The translations under genes were made by a program, and so were the position numbers. Shown piece after piece: positions 44,546-55,127 of a DNA stretch of 64,000 nucleotides. Below the pieces are notes generated by a model. That model did not search any database. It had not been told where the DNA came from and saw nothing but the letters and a program-made list of their open reading frames with translations. The stretch spans positions 137,557,043 through 137,621,042 of the forward strand of contig CM043958.1 in assembly GCA_014529385.2 (NCBI GenBank), given 5' to 3'. Source of the DNA: Adiantum capillus-veneris (taxonomy: Eukaryota; Streptophyta; Polypodiopsida; Polypodiales; Pteridaceae). Positions within the stretch are counted from its first letter, which is position 1, and the number at the start of each line of letters is the position of its first letter.

Positions 44546-45375
44546 TAACGTAAATAAGCGTAAATCTAAATAAACGTAAATCTAACTAAAAATAAACCTA
44601 AATCTAATTTAACGTAAGTCTACATCTAACCTAATCTTTAACGTCTGTTGGGATAGTTTCCTATGACGTTAAAACTCTCTTCTTCTTGTGTGTGTGTGTG
44701 TGTGGGTAAACCTAAATAAACCTAAGTCTAATCTAATATAACATAAATCTAAATCTAACGTAAATTATGTTATATTAAAAACAAAGAACTAAACTAACAA
44801 GGATTATAAGAACCTTAAAACTGATTTAACACATAATTTTTCACATAACTCGGCAAGAGTTGGCATTCTCATCACTAAAGATGTGAGAGTTAACTTCCGG
44901 CGGTGACGCTGCCTCATTCCATCCACATCTGACGACAGCAATTGGCCCTTTGGACCGTTCTTGCTCTTGTTACTAACTTTGAAGTTGCTGTTGAACGACT
45001 AGAGGTTGTCTAGATTGTCATTGTCGGGGATGTAGTGACTCTTGCCGCCCTGAAGATCCACCTTCTTTCCTATCTTCTGAAGACATTTCACCAGTACTTT
45101 TGGATTGACGAAGCCCACCATGAGTGAAGGCAGCAATACCCTATATTCCATTGAGGGCTTTCTTCACCCGCTTCATGCAGGCATCGTAGTCTATGGAGAC
45201 CTAAATCTAAATCTAGCGTAAATAAACGTAAATCTAACTAAAAATAAACCTAAATCTAATCTAATTTAACTTAAATAAACCTAAATCTAATTTAACGTAA
45301 GTCTACATCTAACCTAATCTTTAACGTCTTTTAGGATAGTTTCCTACGACGTTATAACTCTCTTCTTCTTGTGTG
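44546..45375. repeat. direct duplication in CACTA interior
   Basis: About 150 bp at 44,546-44,695 recurs at 45,215-45,375. Shared blocks include CTAACTAAAAATAAACCTAA, TAACGTAAGTCTACATCTAA and GATAGTTTCCTA-GACGTTA followed by ACTCTCTTCTTCTTGTGTG. Many TCTAAATCTAA-like short repeats surround both. Between them (44,830-45,180) lies non-repeat sequence without a gene I can assign. Confidence 0.8.
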
Positions 45376-45403
45376 TGTGCGCATGTGTGGATGTGTGTGC
45401 CAA

Positions 45404-45560
45404 TAGATAAATGGTATAACCTTTCTATCACCCATGCCAAGTATGATAGATTGGTTATGCCATTTCCCTCTTGAATAATAGGTCTTGAGTTCAACTCCTC
45501 GTCGGCTAGATCTTTAGGTCTTTTAATTTTAATTAGTTTCCTACGACGTTAAATTAGTTT
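45404..45560 (+). mobile_element. SINE-like repeat inside CACTA
   Basis: An A-box-like TAGATAAATGG (45,404-45,414) and a B-box match GAGTTCAACTCC (45,487-45,498) are followed by GGCTAGATCTTTAGGTCTTTT and GTTTCCTACGACGTTAAA. The tail module recurs at 44,650, 45,335 and 57,930, each followed by a CTCTCTTCTTCTT pyrimidine tract. This is the architecture of a tRNA-derived SINE. The A-B spacing (about 83 bp) is longer than in a normal tRNA, which lowers confidence. Confidence 0.45.
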
Positions 45561-45783
45561 CTCTCTCTTTCTCTCTCAATGTGTGTGTGTTTTTTTGTTT
45601 ATGCATGTTTTCTCTCTCTTTTCCTCTTTCAATGTGTGCGTTTTTTGTTTATGCATGTTCTCTCTCTTTTCCTCTCTCAATGTGTGCGTTTTTTGTTTAT
45701 GCATGCTCTCTCTCTCTTTTCCTCTCTCAATGTGTGTGTGCATTCTTTGTTTATGTATGCGTGTGTACGTTTTTGTTTATGTT

Positions 45784-45786
<3 letters not shown>

Positions 45787-45829
<43 letters not shown>

Positions 45830-45836
45830 AACACTA

Positions 45837-45887
<51 letters not shown>

Positions 45888-45949
45888 AAGAGGGGAAGGG
45901 AACATGAGAGTGAGGAGAGGGAAGGAGCATACCTGGCTCTCCTTCCTCT

Positions 45950-45980
<31 letters not shown>

Positions 45981-45983
45981 GAG

Positions 45984-46022
<39 letters not shown>

Positions 46023-46024
46023 CG
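45787..46024. repeat. compound (CT)n/(GT)n/(AG)n microsatellite
   Basis: (CT)n 45,787-45,826, (GT)n, (AG)n, then a second (GT)n and (AG)n to 46,022. Just upstream (45,570-45,790) four imperfect ~60-bp repeats of TCTCAATGTGTGCGTTTTTT plus TTTATGCATG occur. Confidence 0.9.
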
Positions 46025-46107
46025 TTACCTGCTCCTTGCTTGAGGGCACCGAAAAACTCAGATCTGAGATCTGAGTTTTTAGGCGCTCTCTGTTATTTTT
46101 TTTAGCT

Positions 46108-46212
46108 CAGCCGGCGTCGCTATGAGTGTTGCAAATTTACTTGTAAATTTGCGTCGCTCATAGCGACGCCGGGATTTTTTTTTTTTGAGCGTCGCTGTGT
46201 GAGCGTCGCTAA
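46108..46212. promoter_or_regulatory. CACTA right subterminal repeats
   Basis: Six GCGTCGCT or AGCGACGC words, matching the array at the left end, including a palindromic pair around GCAAATTTACTTGTAAATTTGC (about 46,130-46,151). Confidence 0.8.
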
Positions 46213-46827
46213 TATGAATAACCTCTTGTAGTGTTGGCTATGGAAGATTGGATGAGAGTGGGCTAAGAAAGCTTGGCTTGTGATTAAAGTGCTCCAAGCT
46301 TTTGGCTTCCTCCCCGCTAATACAGCAGAGCACGAAAACTTGAATATCTCCTAATCGGTGCAGAGTTAGCCTCTGTGCGTGAGACGCAAAAATGCTCAAA
46401 ACGCCCTTTTCCTTTTGCTTACGCGGCCCGTTTTGTCCAGAAACCTCTTTTACAAAAAATTTCCAGAATAGGACTTTTTCGGCGTCCCTCATGCAGAGAT
46501 GTGAAGTCTCTCACACACTTTCCTTTTTACCACTGACCACATGTCTTCCTCTACCCAAGTTGCCTTATATGTCCTAAGAGCCCTTTCACATGTAAAACCT
46601 TTTCTTCAAGCATAAAATCTCTACGTTTAAGCCTTCATAACTACATAAAGCATACACTTTCTGGATCTTCTTGCTTGTTTTCGAGCCCTGGTCATTGCTC
46701 AATAAATGTGTGAGCTTCAAATAGACTTCTTCTGCTTCTCTTTACTCTTTTTTCCCTCATGGAAGCGGAGCGACACGACATTCACCCCCTCTGAACCTGC
46801 ACAGTCTCCGGTCTGTGCCAATAGCAC

Positions 46828-47970
46828 TTAATCAGCTTCATTAAAATCATCATCAGACATATCATCTGATGTATACAAAACATGATCCTCTGAAGGTGGA
46901 TCTGAATGGGAATCTTCAAGAACAATCTCGCCTTCTCGCTTTTTGAATAGCTTGATCCGTTTCCCTGCAATAGGCACTTTGAGCATAGTGCCATCAAGTT
47001 CACATAATTGATATGTTGCATTATCAAAAACATGTAGAACCACATATGGTCCAAACCACCGTTTAACCATTTTTCGCATAGCAGTATATTGGTTCTCCAA
47101 GCTACTATCATAGACAAGTACCCAATCACCGTCTTTGATAGCATGTGGTCGTAATCTATGCTTACCATCAAATGCTGCCTTATTCTTCAATCTTGCTTCT
47201 TTAAGCTTCTCTTTAGCCTGTTCAATGTCCTCCTGACGCCTCTCAAGCTGGCGAATACGTAGAGCAAGCAAGTCTTCAGTAGACATACCTTCTTCCCATG
47301 GCATTATGGTCCAAGTCATAACTGCTTCCTCTATAGGCATAATGGGTTTTTGTCCATGCATCAATTCGAACGGCATAAATCCTGTAACAGAACTGTGTGT
47401 AGTGCGATCAGCCCATAAAGCAAATGGCAAGAGTTTAGGCCAATCACCAATATGTCCTTCACATGCCTTTGCTAAAGCTTTAACAATAGGCGAATGTCCT
47501 CTTTCACTTTTCCCGTTACCTTCTGGATTATATGCTGTAGTGAGAGCGAGTTTAATACCCACACGAGCAAAAAAATCTCGAGCTTCATTTGCATCCAGCT
47601 TGCCTCTATCTGTAGTAATCCTGCCAACACATCCATACCTGGAGATAACATCTTCAACCAAGAACTTGCATACTGAACTGGTAGCTTTGGTGCGCAAAGC
47701 TCTGCCTTCAACCTGATTAGTAAGATCTTCCCTGGCAAGAACAATATATCTCATCTGCCACACTCCTACTGGCATTGTAATAAGGTCCCACCACCCACTT
47801 GTAGTGCATAGCCAGTGGATAGGTGGGATGCAATCCATCTCTATGTCGCACATTAGAGTACTATTGACATATTAAGCATGATTCCACAAATTGAACCACA
47901 TCTTTGCACATACCTCTCCACCAATATCGGTCTTTAATCTTGACAAAGGTTGCCCAGACTCCTCTGTGTC
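46828..47970 (-). pseudogene. gypsy-5 integrase, nearly intact
   Basis: A 341-codon frame (47,853-46,828) holds the core with VWQMRYIVLAREDL, RITTDRGKLDANEA (second Asp) and NPEGNGKSERGHSPIVKA (Glu). A post-core segment reads YDSSLENQYTAMRKMVKRWF and GPYVVLHVFDNATYQLCELD, and the acidic tail ends DMSDDDFNEAD. The first Asp (WDLITMPVG) is present. The zinc-finger part (ESCLICQ, then a stop) lies in another frame, with YSNVRHRDGLHP between; so one stop and one frameshift separate it from the core. No chromodomain was seen. Confidence 0.83.
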
Positions 47971-50281
47971 CAGCCCATAGACTTTCGTGAAAGTCTTTAA
48001 TTACCTGATGTTGGGTCGCTTTGTCGCAAATAATTCGTTGTGGTACCCCTCCTGGGTGCTTCGGTTGTTTCCATAAATGTCCATCTTTCAGAAAATAGCC
48101 ATATGCCTTTTTCCTGATCTTCTTGAATTCTTGATCACTCCATCCTTCTTGTTTAGTGAGAGTACTTAGGTAGCGGCCAATCATAAGCCACTCTCCATCA
48201 TAAAACTCTCCAGAAGAGAATTCAAAAACATGAGCAATACTTCCACAATTGGCATGTAGATAAGAGGATGTGTAGAACTTCAAACCAACATCATCACTTG
48301 TGATCAACATCTCTTCTTCATCTTCAAACCTTGCTCTTGATAACATATCTGCAACAGGGTTATCTCTACCTGCAATATGACAAAATTCAGGGTTAAGAGA
48401 CTTAATATAGGCTATCCATCGTAGCATGGCAATGTCCGGAGTAGAGCAGTTTGCAATCATCCCTATCAATGGCAAGCAATCTGTCTCTACCACAACAGAA
48501 GCTCCAATAAATTATTCTTTATCGGTCCTTAGAGTGGTAGCAACGCCCCAAAGTTCCCTCTTAACCTGTGGATATCCTCGTTGACAAGCATTGAGCACCT
48601 TGGCTCCAAATCTCACTGCATACATGTGTCCTTCAGCATCATCTTGACCTATAGCCCATCCAATACCTGTCGGGCTAGTGTCAACTGTTAAAATAACTGG
48701 CCTATCGCATTTATAATCAAATTTCCTCAAGTTCGGAGCCTCAAGAAGCATCTTCTTTAATTTCTTAATAGCTTGTGTGTGAACTTCTTCCCAAACAAAC
48801 CTCTTACCTTTTCGTAGCAATTGATACAGCACCTCTGCAACATGAGAAAAGTGTGGCAGCCAAATACGATAGAATACACATGCGCCTAAGAATCGACGAA
48901 TCTCAGTAACTGAAGAACATGTTTCCTTCATCTTTTGGATTGCTTCGACTTTTGCTGGACTTGGCCTTCTTCCTTCAGAGCTGCACATATGTCCCACAAT
49001 TAAGACCTCCTTAGCACCAAAAGTTGATTTTTGACCTGAAAGTGTTAAGTTAACTTCTTCAAGCCTCGTTAATATAGCATCACAGTCAGCAATATGTTGA
49101 GAAACAAACTGTCGACGCCCCCTCTGGTCTTTTGCTTCATCTTTTGAGCTTTCTTCACAGCCCTTAATTGGTAGATCATCAATGAAAGGCATAGTAACAT
49201 GTGGGATAAAGTCCCTTAATACCTTATTCATGCCGTTCAACATATGAGCTACTGAATTAGTAGCACCCTATGGCAGAGTGCACATCCTTACCAAACCAAG
49301 AGGAGTACGCATTGTAGTAAGATCCCTGCTCTCCAAAGCTAACTGGAATTGATCATACCCTGAATAAAGATCACCCATGGAGTAAATAGATCTACCTGCA
49401 AAGGCCTCAGCAAATTCATCCACAATTGGGCCAGTACCCACTTTGCGGATTGTTACCTTGTTAACTGGTTGCATATCCTGAATAAACCTTAATGTACCAT
49501 TTTTCTTCGGAACAGTAAACCATTGATTAGAATACGGAGCACATGACGGCTCCAAAATTCCCATTTGAATCTTTTCATTAAGCAAATTGATAAGCTTTGG
49601 CAAGTGAGCTTTAGGAACTGGAATAGGACGCAAGCTCCATGGCATATGTGGAACAGTGAAAATAACCATTGGTGAAACAACACTCGGATCCACACACCCA
49701 ATCTCACTTGGCTCAAAAGCGAAAGCTTTACCATGTTTTTCGAGCATACCTTGAAAACATTTGATCTCCTCTTCATTGAGGAAACCGTCTTCTCCAACCT
49801 TCAGCTGTTGTAGTGTCTCCTTAGTAAACTTATGTCCTATGTTCTTTGGATCTCTGAGTATAGGCTGTCGAGAAGCCTCCTTGATCATCCCATCACTTCC
49901 TTCTGGCAGCGGTGTAGCCACTGGCCTCACTTTCTTTGCAACAGTCTTGTATTTTGTCTCTACCTGCGCTTCAACAGTTTCACCTGAATCATCTTCAATA
50001 TGCATAAGGGCTTCATATATACTTAACTCATCATACATGTCCATTGAATGGACCTTGACCACTTCAGTTCCGCTTTGTAACCTGTTTTTCCTGATCTCTT
50101 CAAGCTCTGACATAGTATCTACATAAGATACCTCTTCAAAGACTCCTGAAATCACATCATCGGATTCAAGCACATCACAACCGTGCAACTCACTTTGAAT
50201 ACCTGAAACATACTGTTTTTCCCACTTTGGCAATTCATTAAATTTTCTGAAAGAGATTGAACCTTCCGATGTTAACCCCAA
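47971..50281 (-). pseudogene. gypsy-5 reverse transcriptase-RNase H
   Basis: One frame interrupted by two stops (about 49,270 and 48,510). RT shows YSNQWFTVPKKNGTLRFIQD, QPVNKVTIRKVGTGPIVDEF, YSMGDLYSGYDQFQL, MRTPLGLVRMCTLP and the active site MPFIDDLPIKG (FIDD). RNase H shows LTVDTSPTGIGWAIGQDD, GYPQVKRELWGVATTL, VETDCLPLIGM and NPVADMLSRARFED. The 49,270 stop is TAG between CTLP and GATNSV, where related proteins have Gln, so a single C-to-T change explains it. The upstream part to 50,281 includes a protease/linker region without a clear DSG. Confidence 0.85.
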
Positions 50282-50370
50282 AAACCCCGAAGAGAAAGCT
50301 TCTCTTTGCGAGAACTTCTCCTCACTTGTACCACCATAGTCCCGCTTTATAATGGCACTTCGAGAAAATC

Positions 50371-51540
50371 CTATGAAAACCTTTGTTCTCTAAACTCCTT
50401 GCGTATCTTCAGCATTGGATGATCACGTAGACTGTCCTTATTCCTGGCATGATCAACACATACAGTCAAGAATTGTACTGCTTTCTTACCATCACGGCTC
50501 CGAACCCTGGCATAGGCCGAGCCATCATTACCGAAGTTCAGGCGGAGCATCTCACCTGTTTCCCTAAGGTGTATCTTCTTGTCCTTCCAAAACACCACAT
50601 TCTTTTTATATGCTTCGTCAAATTCATCACATTCCTTAACATACTTGTGGTCTTCACTGTCACACCACATGCATCAGTCGCAGCCTTTGCGTGGTGGCTG
50701 CTGCCTAGGCTCCGATGTAGACCCCTTTGCAGCTAGACCATCAAATTTAACAGCTTTAAAACTCAAATTCAATTCTTGAATACCTTTCACCAATTCGTCA
50801 AGAACTGGCTCCTCCACTCGGGGTATTGCCGAGGTTGTTTTCTCTTTAGGTTCCTCCTCCGCAACATCCATGATGTCAGCCACGATCATCTTGTCAACTC
50901 TCATCTGTCGTTTCACAATCATGTTGACTGCTTCGGTGACTACCTTCCAGTCGGATGTTAAGCCCAATTCTCCACTTGGATCCTCTAGCAACTGCACTAA
51001 ACTCTTTTGAAGTCGAGGATGAGCAGCCTGAATGAACAAATCAACCTTCTGATCCCTCATTGAACGTTGCTCTGTCGAAGACAATTGCTCAAATTTCTTC
51101 TCAAATTCCCGCATTAACTCTCGTGCAGACAGATTTTTGTTCTTCTTCTACACCCACTTGATGAAACTTTGCCTGGTTACTCTTTGAGAATCCTCCAGGA
51201 AGTACTCCTCCTAAAGCGCCTTCTTGAAATCCTGCCAATTTGCGCCTTGAAGTACCTGAATTTCTTTAATTCGACTCCTAAGTTTCGGCTCAGCAATCAA
51301 ATGGAACCCTTCTACTGCGTTCTGATCATCAATTCCATTCTCTTCTGCCTGTTCATAGATATTGCAGAATTTGCTAATATCGCGGCCTTCAAATCGATGT
51401 AATTTCTCGATAATTGTGTGTCGAGCTTTACGGATCCTCTCCTGCAAATTGTACTGCTGTTGAGCAGCCTGCTGTTGTTGCATGTAAGCAGCAAATTGCT
51501 GCATCATTTGCTGCATGGCAGCCTCTTGCGGTGTCGACAT
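50371..51540 (-). pseudogene. gypsy-5 gag
   Basis: Starts at 51,540 with MSTPQEAAMQQMMQQFAAYM, a Gln-rich N-terminus (51,540-51,211; includes KLHRFEGRDISKFCNIYE). It continues at 51,114-50,674 with capsid-like EQRSMRDQKVDLFIQAAHPR and, past one stop, a Cys-rich CMWCDSEDHKYVKEC that resembles a retroviral zinc knuckle. A frameshift lies near 51,150-51,210. Gag would assemble the particle. Confidence 0.78.
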
Positions 51541-51568
51541 TCTTCTTCACCACACTGCTCACCCCGGC

Positions 51569-51589
51569 TCGTTCGCGTCGGGTTCACCA
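51569..51589 (-). promoter_or_regulatory. gypsy-5 primer binding site
   Basis: TTGGTGAACCCGACGCGAAC on the minus strand, a few bases inside the 5' LTR. It differs from the initiator-Met sites of the chromovirus and copia elements in this window. Confidence 0.6.
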
Positions 51590-51593
51590 ATTA

Positions 51594-52459
51594 TGCCGGG
51601 GGATTTGTGTTCGAAAGGTGAGCCGGGAAGGCGTGGGGCCTCTGGCTGTGAGAGGTGTGAGGAAGACAGTTGCAGCAAACACAATGAATGTGGACAAAGC
51701 TTGAAATTAACAGCTTGAACAAGATCCAGAAGCTTGATTATCATTAACAATACCGCTAATTACATTATTTAAACTCCTTCCATGATTAGAGTGGCTTGAA
51801 AGCTTGGATTAGAGTGGCTTATGGTGTCTTTGATTAGATTGGCTATGGAAGATTGGATGAGAGTGGGCTATGAAAGCTTGGATTAGAGTGGCTTATGTTG
51901 TCTTTGATTAGATTGGCTATGGAAGATTGGATGAGAGTGGGCTATGAAAGCTTGTCTTGTGATTAGAGTGCTCCAAGCTTTTGGCTTCCTCCCCGCTAAT
52001 ACAGCAGAGCACGAAAACTTGAATATCTCCTAATCGGTGCAGAGTTAGTCTCTGTGCGTGAGACGCAAAAATGCTCAAAACGCCCTTTTCCTTTCGTCCG
52101 ACTGGCCCGTTTTGTCCAGAAACCTCTTTTACAAAAAATTTCCAGAATAGGACTTTTTTGGCGTCCCTCATGCAGAGATGTGAAGTCTCTCACACACTTT
52201 CCTTTTTACCACTGACCACATGTCTTCCTCTACCCAAGTTTCCTTATATGTCCTAAGAGCCCTTTCACATGTAAAACCTTTTCTTCAAGCATAAAATCTC
52301 TACGTTTAAGCCTTCATAACCACATAAAGCATACACTTTCTGGATCTTCTTGCTTGTTTTCGAGCCCTGGTCATTGCTCAATAAATGTGTGAGCTTCAAA
52401 TAGACTTCTTCTGCTTCTCTTTACTCTTTTTTCCCTCATGGAAGCGGAGCGGCACGACA
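51594..52459 (-). repeat. 5' LTR of gypsy-5
   Basis: TGCCGGGGGATTTG ... GGCACGACA, 866 bp. It matches the 3' LTR pieces over about 590 bp. It includes tandem ~80-bp GATTAGAGTGGCTTATG units (51,785-51,950). Confidence 0.87.
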
Positions 52460-53240
52460 ACGGGAAATTTGTTTTTGATAGTGATATGGTTTAGTGTTTG
52501 ATAGTTCACACACATGTGGTATATACCATCTTTGTTTTGCAGTAAAAGGACTGGAGAACAAAAGGGAGAGGATCTAGGCCTTTCCATCCCTTTATCTACC
52601 AATTCTTGTACTTGCCTCATGATCTCCTCTTGTTGAGCTTGGGAAACTCGATAAGGAGGCTTGTTAGGTGGTGAGCTTCCTGATAGGAGCTCAACTGGAT
52701 GGTCATCATCCCCTTGTTTTGGAGGTAAGTCCATAGGGGTATCATCGATGAACACATCTTGGAATCCTTTTAGAAAATTAGACAAGTCTAACTCTTCTTG
52801 ATTCCTACCATTTACATTTGATGAAACACTAGGAATTTTTAGGGACTCTTTGACAAAAATCATGTACGCAAAAACTAAGCTCTTCAATGATTTATCAAGA
52901 GCAGGAGGACTTACAAGTGGTATAGTACGACCAGAATCACTAGCATCTATATACATGTTGTTTTCCCTGTAGGTGAAGTAGATTCTCCTTTTAGGGAACT
53001 TCATGTTAGCAGCCATGCGCGGTTGAACCATGGTGCCCCTAGGATAGCATCTTCATGTTGGACAGGAGAGATGAAAAAGTCCTCTTTATCGACATAGCTT
53101 TGGACATGAAGCCTCAACTTCCCAATCAAGGGAGTAACGGACGCTTGATGTCCCTTGAAAGCGGTGTCAGCTCTGTTACTATATCTCCCATCTTGAAAGC
53201 TTAAATGCCCAACTTGGTGGCCAACTCTGTTGATATGAAG
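52460..53240 (-). pseudogene. gypsy-4 protease and N-terminal RT (cut by gypsy-5)
   Basis: RT entry motifs are seen: ELLSGSSPPNKPPYRVSQAQ, QQEEIMRQVQELVDKGM, RPRSSPFCSPVLLLQNKDG, YHMCVNYQTLNHITIKNKFP. The frame then passes into gypsy-5 LTR at 52,459. The protease end (GKEHDAFILFDPRSTHNFIS, about 53,230-53,290) has DPR where DSG is expected. Confidence 0.84.
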
Positions 53241-53285
53241 TTGTGAGTAGATCTAGGGTCAAACAAGATGAAGGCATCATGCTCC

Positions 53286-54716
53286 TTACCTTTCCCCAAG
53301 CATAGGAGAGAGGTGATCCTTTGCAATGAGCATCCTCTTTTGGAGCTTTGATAGTGGCAAAGCTCTAGGATTCTCATTGCAAGCATTTCTCTTGGGGCAA
53401 AAATGGTAGCCATGTCCTTGCTTTGCACACTTAAAACATTTATGGTCCTTACAAAAAGCTTCAAGATCTTTAAGAGAGAGTTTGTTTTTACCTTTGTAAA
53501 CTCCCTTCTCCTTGGACCGATTGTTGTTTTTGTTTTTGTTGGAATTGCCTTGAGAAGAATTTTGGGCATTGGTTTTCCCCTTTGCATCATTTTTGTCTTT
53601 GCTTTCCATGGGCTTGACATTCCGTCTAGCCCCTTGTTAAAAATTGATGCGCGAAGCAACCATAGTGTGGTGGATTACTTCGGTGATAGAACCAGGACGT
53701 TCGGAGTTGACATACTCGGCCATCTCTTCAGGTAATCCTGCACAAATTTGATGCTTTTTCTCGGCAAAGTCTATCTTTTGAAAGACAATAGCCTTGAGAT
53801 GTTAATTCCAAAACTTGTCCACGTATTTGTGGATAGACTCATGGGAGAGAAGCTTCAAACTTTGCCATTCGGTAAGCACTTTTTCCTTTGCATCATTTGC
53901 AAGGAATTGCTTCATGATTGAAATTCATTAAGTTTTCCATGTCTTTGGGGATTCTCTGTTGCCACGAAGGCTAGCCCACATTGATGAGACAATTTCTGGA
54001 AGTGCATAGCTACATGGTGTATCTTGGAGGATTCTGTGAAGCCCTCGCTCCAAAGGCCGCATCAAATTGCTGGATGAAGGCCACTACTTTGTCGGTAGCA
54101 CCTGAGTTGCCATCATAGGTGAGGAAAGAGATACTCTTTTCTCCCTCTTTTAACTTCTTGAGCTTTTGTGACCTTCACCATGCAAGGCAAGATTTGTGAT
54201 GTCCTTCCATCTTGTATTCTCTAGGAGCATAGCCATAGTTTTCGTCGGAAGGTGAAGAAGAAGGAGAAGAGGGTCACCTCTTTCTTGCTCTTTTCTTCCT
54301 TTTTTTCTTTCTTTCCTTTTGGAGTGATGAAGAGAAGGACTGTGGGTTAACCATTTCCTTTTGGGAGGAGTTGACGAACATCTAGACTGCCATCTTCGTG
54401 GAGCCACGTCTTCAGAGGAACTTAGGGATTCATTACTTTCTTGTTCTTTGGATTCCTCCTCTCGTATGGGAGAGAGTCTTCTTTTGGGGGTCTCATCAAG
54501 AGGCCTCCTAAGCTCTCTCTCCTCTTAGAGAGGAAGGAAAATTCCATAAGCATGAAGTTTTTGAGTAGCTTTGGCTTGCAAAGCAGGGTTGCCCATAGCT
54601 TGCTGCAACCTAGTAACAAGGTATTTAACAAACATGGGGGCATCACCATTAGCACCTTCATGTGCAAAAGCAAAGCTATCAATGCTCATTCTACTCTCTT
54701 GGTTACTATCAACCAT
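53286..54716 (-). pseudogene. gypsy-4 gag (broken)
   Basis: Starts at 54,716 with MVDSNQESRMSIDSFAFAHE. The Retrotrans_gag core is spread over frames at about 53,650-54,150 (YDGNSGATDKVVAFIQQFDA and EWQSLKLLSHESIHKYVDKF-type segments can be traced). A CCHC knuckle CFKCAKQGHGYHFC follows in a Lys/Asn-rich stretch (53,609-53,286). Multiple frameshifts. Confidence 0.8.
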
Positions 54717-55113
54717 GGTAATTATACTTATGTATAGAATACTTTGTGCTTTGGTACCCTCAAAACCCTTAGTCTCACTACTCTTCTTTACCTTTAAAAA
54801 TCAGTTTTCAAGCAGCCACCACAGCCGTGGTTTAGACACTGTTGATTGCAAAGACTAGTGGAGAGGGTCTAACTTTGCTCAATTGATTATGGTTCTTGTT
54901 CATCTTGCTCATAACTCAATAATGGTAAAGCCAAAGGCAAGCCCCTAGAGGCTCTATTATTAAGACTATAGTTCCCAACAGTGTACCTCGAACTAAGTCC
55001 TTCTCAACCAAGATAATAGATCCATGTCCCACTTACCCTATTGCAATGAAAAGGCCCAACCTTTCATGGACAACTTAAGAACCTCTCTTTTTAAGCAAGA
55101 AAAGAGAAACAAA

Positions 55114-55127
55114 TAACTCTAATACCA
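55114..55127 (-). promoter_or_regulatory. gypsy-4 primer binding site
   Basis: On the minus strand TGGTATTAGAGTTA, one difference in the first 12 bases from the initiator-Met site TGGTATCAGAGC plus local drift. It abuts the 5' LTR start at 55,129. Confidence 0.7.

Larger units (their letters stand above)
38350..46233 (-). mobile_element. CACTA (En/Spm) transposon, 7.88 kb
   Basis: Left end CACTACAAGAGGTTGTG; right end, read inward, CACTACAAGAGGTTATTC. The flanking TTG occurs at both sides (38,347-38,349 and 46,234-46,236), the 3-bp duplication expected of CACTA. Subterminal arrays of TAGCGACG/CGTCGCTA lie at both ends. It encodes a tnp2-type transposase and a tnp1/Ptta-type protein, both on the minus strand. 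It splits the 3' LTR of gypsy-5. The transposase frame shows one in-frame stop, so activity is doubtful, but all cis sequences look intact. Confidence 0.95.
38224..46780 (-). repeat. 3' LTR of gypsy-5, split by CACTA
   Basis: 38,224-38,349 and 46,237-46,780 align with the 5' LTR (about 51,865-52,459) when 38,350-46,236 is removed. It contains two to three tandem copies of an ~80-bp unit (GATTAGAGTGGCTTATGGTG ... GGATGAGAGTGGGCTATG). The outer ~200-270 bp are missing. Confidence 0.88.
38224..52459 (-). mobile_element. divergent Ty3/gypsy element (gypsy-5) inside gypsy-4
   Basis: The 5' LTR is 51,594-52,459. The 3' LTR remains as 38,224-38,349 plus 46,237-46,780, interrupted by the CACTA element. 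A polypurine tract (AGAGGGGGTGAA on the minus strand) lies inside the 3' LTR boundary and a TGGTGAACCCGACGCGAACG primer binding site inside the 5' LTR. Internal coding sequence is 46,828-51,540. Its RT and integrase are only distantly like those of the other gypsy elements here. Its outer 3' LTR end is deleted together with part of the host element. Confidence 0.87.

Noticed and set aside
45579-46074. Frames of 90-163 codons with Cys/Val and Leu/Ser repeats
   Set aside because: Low-complexity translation of GTGTGT, CTCTCT and AGAGAG tracts plus a short tandem repeat.
38350-46233. Host gene interpretation of the DUF4218/DUF4216 protein
   Set aside because: Matching CACTA ends, subterminal repeats and TTG duplication show that it is the transposon's own transposase.
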